Assembly (NCBI GenBank): GCA_023333565.1
Contig: JAJKFH010002485.1
Location: forward strand, 1,364,001 to 1,428,000
DNA length: 64,000 nucleotides
Reading direction: 5' to 3'
DNA from: Puffinus mauretanicus
Taxonomy: Eukaryota; Chordata; Aves; Procellariiformes; Procellariidae
Below the pieces are notes generated by a model. That model saw only the letters and a list, made by a program, of their open reading frames with translations, was not told the DNA's origin and ran no database searches. Both the position numbers and the translations under genes were made by a program. The stretch's first letter is position 1. The number at the start of each line of letters is the position of its first letter. Below are positions 60,930-64,000 of this stretch, in pieces.

Positions 60930-61900
60930 CTTCCCCCGAACACAACGAGGCCATCGGCAAGGCCTGAACCGGAGGGCGGGGAGCAGCGAGGGGTCTGGCC
61001 GACCTCTCCTCCCCTCCCCCCCCGCCCCCGCAGTGATGCTCTCGCACCGCGCAGGAAGCCCGATCGCTGTCAGAATAGGGAACAGGCGTTAAACTGTATC
61101 TCTGGAGGTGGCGAAGGTGATCAGGGGATGCCAAACATGAAGGGGTATTTCTCCCTTTTGCCTACCAAACATTTCTGCTTGCGAAGCACCAGCAAGAGGG
61201 AAAGGGGAGCGTGTGTATACTTAAGCCGCGGGCAGGGAGGGTGAAAGAAGAAGCAAGCTTAAAACTAAGCTTCAACAATATTGAGGCATCGGTTCGAGCC
61301 AAAGCCGTGTTTGGGGGTCCCTGATAGGTGGCACTGAAGCTCCCACTCGGGCAGTCCTGCAGCGAAGGACCGCACCACTAATTAGCCCGTGGGTGCACAG
61401 ATGTACCGCGCACGCAGAGGCAGAGCTGGAGATGTACCCACCATGCACAACCCCAAACCCGCCGGCTCGACAGGGAAATCCGCCCCCTGCCCCACCCCGC
61501 TCCCCCTTCGCCCCCCGCGGCCAGCTAGGAAGTAACCCGCCGGTCGCCCCGCGGAGGTGGCGGGGCCCATGTGCCGCCGGGAGCCCCGCTGCCGCCGGGA
61601 GCCCCGCTGCCGCCCCTGCTCCCGCGCTCCTCCACCCCCGCGCAGCGCCCTCGCCCCGCTCCTGCGCCCCTTCCGACGCCGCCGTTGGAAACGAAGGTGG
61701 GCTCGCTACGGTTTCCACACCAGTTAGCTGCCTTGCTGCGGACATGCCTGCTCAAGTCCTCAGTCAATCGCAGAGCAGCTTGCGCAGCGCTTAATTACAC
61801 CCCAGCGCAGCTGGGCTCGGCCCCAGCCACAGCGGTCGTGGGGAAGCCCGGGTAGCCCCTCCGGGGCTGCAAAGTCAAGGCGCGGTGGTCTGGGGATGCG
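60930..61900. promoter_or_regulatory. CpG island about 8.5 kb upstream of IRX1
   Basis: GC-rich, especially 61440-61690, with two copies of an 18-base unit at 61573-61608. Open frames on both strands (up to 157 residues) are P/A/R/G-rich without domains. Likely a regulatory or promoter-like island. Confidence 0.6.
61573..61608. repeat. 18-bp tandem duplication
   Basis: Two identical head-to-tail copies of GCCGCCGGGAGCCCCGCT inside a CpG island. Confidence 0.95.
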
Positions 61901-64000
61901 CCGGACGTCAGGCAGGAAAAGAGTGGCGGAGGCGAGCGTCAGTCTTTGCCGTTCTCTGTCTTCTCCATTTCGGGGGAATCCTCTTTTTTTTTTCATAATT
62001 TTTGGAGGTCTGCTGGAAAGAAGCACCTTTATGCACAGGTTGCACAAGCTACTGGCACCGTGGCAGCAGTGAAGCTTACCTGCTCACCAGCACCTCGAGT
62101 CCTGTTGGTGCCAGAAGTGCTTGGGTCTGATGTCTATTTCGCACTTTCAGGTAAACATGCCGGGTCCTAAATGCAAGAGTTGCCCCGGGTCTGTTACAGT
62201 GAGAATGGCATATTGACTTCAGAAAACCTCAAATCTCACAATTGTGTTAAAAATGTTTAAGACATTCAAATCTGAGACTGCAGGAATTTCCAGATCTTAT
62301 AGCAAAATTATCACAGTATCTCACTGTTTAGAGGCACATAAATATGTTGGTCTCCTCTACTATGCATCATTTGCACACAGTATTATTAGAATCAACTGGC
62401 AACTCCACTGAAATGTTTGTAATGACTTTAAGATATTATGGGAGTTATAGATCTGTAGGCCTGGCGTTTTAATTCTTGAGGGCCTATGCTTTCCTTGAAG
62501 TTATGAGTGCAGTTGTCACAGCACATCTACATAATGTAGTTTACTCCATTAATTTTGATAACCAAATACATATATTAACAGATCATATTTGTCTGTGTGT
62601 TTTTATTCTTACCCCCTTTGGAAGATGTATGTATTTCCACTGTATTATTACTGATGAAGTACAGCTGTATAATTTCAATCATGTAGTTGCGGTAGGACAA
62701 ACTATTAAATAAATCTTAGACTGGAACTTCTTGAATTAAAATTCCTCACAAAAGCTCCTCAGATTCTTTTGAATATTCTATAAACAGCATAATTTACAAT
62801 GTCATTCTCTCTCTTCTGTAGCTTTCTTCTTACACTTCAGCATTAGTAGCAGTTAATGTATTTTCTTTCTTTGCTTTCTTTTTTCTTACATGTATAGTCA
62901 CTCTTTTTGCTAATATAATTGAGTTATGTATCCATTGATGTGTGCTGCATTTTAATGATGACTTTTTGTTTTATCCAATAATACTTTTTAATAAGATTGT
63001 TTGGATCATATTTTAAGGACAGGTGTAAACTGTTGCTTTGGTTTTTAATGCCCAAGTAGACTTGGGCAAGATTTTTGCCTGGGAACAGATTTGCACTCAA
63101 ATCAGACCATACATTTTTATGCATTTATACACTTACATACATTTTCAACTTGACTTTACTTTACTTTAGGCTTACTAAATTGTAATTAGCTTCCCCCTTC
63201 TGCTTCTTTCCTCTATATTAATATGCTAAAGTCCATGAGGCCCGTATCTCTCTCGTATTTGTTCTTTCTAATAACACAAGAGTATATTTGAATGGCAACA
63301 TACTTTGAGCTTGGCCTCTATCAAACAGCACTAGACCATTGAAAGCATTGCATCAGGATAACAATGAGACCAGAAATAAAGTGGATTTTAAAAAATAATA
63401 GTAATTGAAGGAAAGTACTTCTGCTGAAACACAGTATTATGAGAAAATCCTTCATATGTGGTGCTTAGAACAAATATTGACTGGTGGACTAATAATACAG
63501 TTTTTCTTAACAAGAAAGTTAATCATGCCCTCCACTGAATTATTGGTCTAGATGCTGTAAGAAACAGGAAACTAAACTGTTCACATTTTTTTAGAAATGT
63601 GTCTTTGTGGTAGTTAAATCACTGTGGCAATGAGTAGAACTTAGTGTGCAATCACGAGCTGCATCATTGTACTCTACAAAGTAGCACTGAGTTTATTCTA
63701 TTGATTCACTGCAGTTTTTTTTCCCCCTCAAACTGCTGTTCTCCATCTCATATGTTTCATTTTATTTACTCATCATACTTCCCCGCCAAAGATGGCAATT
63801 TTTAGGATTTTGCCTGGGGTTGAGAACACTCAAATAATAATGATAATATCATATCCACTGTTACTTCTTCATGCATAACTAGACTGCTTCAATTTACAAG
63901 ACGTTTTATACAATATGAATAGATATATTTTTCTTTTTTTTTCCATGTGTATTCTACTGTTTCCTCATATGTTTTGCATTGTTCACAGACAAGATAAATT
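61901..64000. other. Intergenic sequence, far upstream of IRX1
   Basis: After the last CpG island the sequence becomes AT-rich. I see no coding exon, RNA gene or recognisable retroposon. The open frames are short and unremarkable. Confidence 0.6.

Noticed and set aside
1..64000. tRNA, rRNA, CRISPR arrays or bacterial-type operons
   Set aside because: None seen. The sequence is vertebrate intergenic DNA around a spliced gene, so such features are not expected and no cloverleaf or spaced repeat pattern was recognised.

Overview
The window is vertebrate genomic DNA, almost certainly from a bird. Three things support this. The one recognisable gene is an Iroquois-class (IRX) homeobox gene with vertebrate exon structure. 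A CR1 retroposon end at 8608-8768 terminates in the ATTCTATG octamer repeat typical of avian CR1. Much older CR1-type LINE remnants of the kind shared by sauropsids lie at about 5950-6575 and 13250-15050. The species cannot be read from the sequence.

The only protein-coding gene I can support is IRX1, on the minus strand. Its coding exons are 52692-52429, 49814-48800, 48258-48186 and 47802-47745. Joined, they give a 469-residue protein with a TALE homeodomain. The two short terminal exons (73 and 58 coding bases) were placed from splice signals, reading phase and the conserved IRX1 C-terminus. A canonical polyadenylation signal lies about 320 bases past the stop codon.

Layout: 1-39000 is AT-rich, gene-free DNA downstream of IRX1. 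It contains CR1 remnants, a local inverted-copy insertion inside a direct repeat (9880-10891), an unidentified GC-richer block (26.44-28.2 kb) and simple repeats. From 39000 to 46000 the DNA becomes compact and looks regulatory, and it carries several CpG islands although no gene is visible there. From 47400 to 52700 is IRX1. From 52700 to 62000 is the upstream flank, with the promoter region, three more CpG islands and several homeodomain-motif-rich blocks. From 62000 to 64000 the DNA returns to AT-rich intergenic sequence.

The likely organisation is a developmental transcription factor inside a gene desert, surrounded by CpG islands and distal enhancers. I found no previously undescribed coding system. 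The observations most worth following are the CpG islands without genes on both sides of IRX1, the nested duplication and inverted insertion near 10 kb, the unidentified GC-rich block at 26.5-28.2 kb, and an in-frame read-through of IRX1 intron 2.
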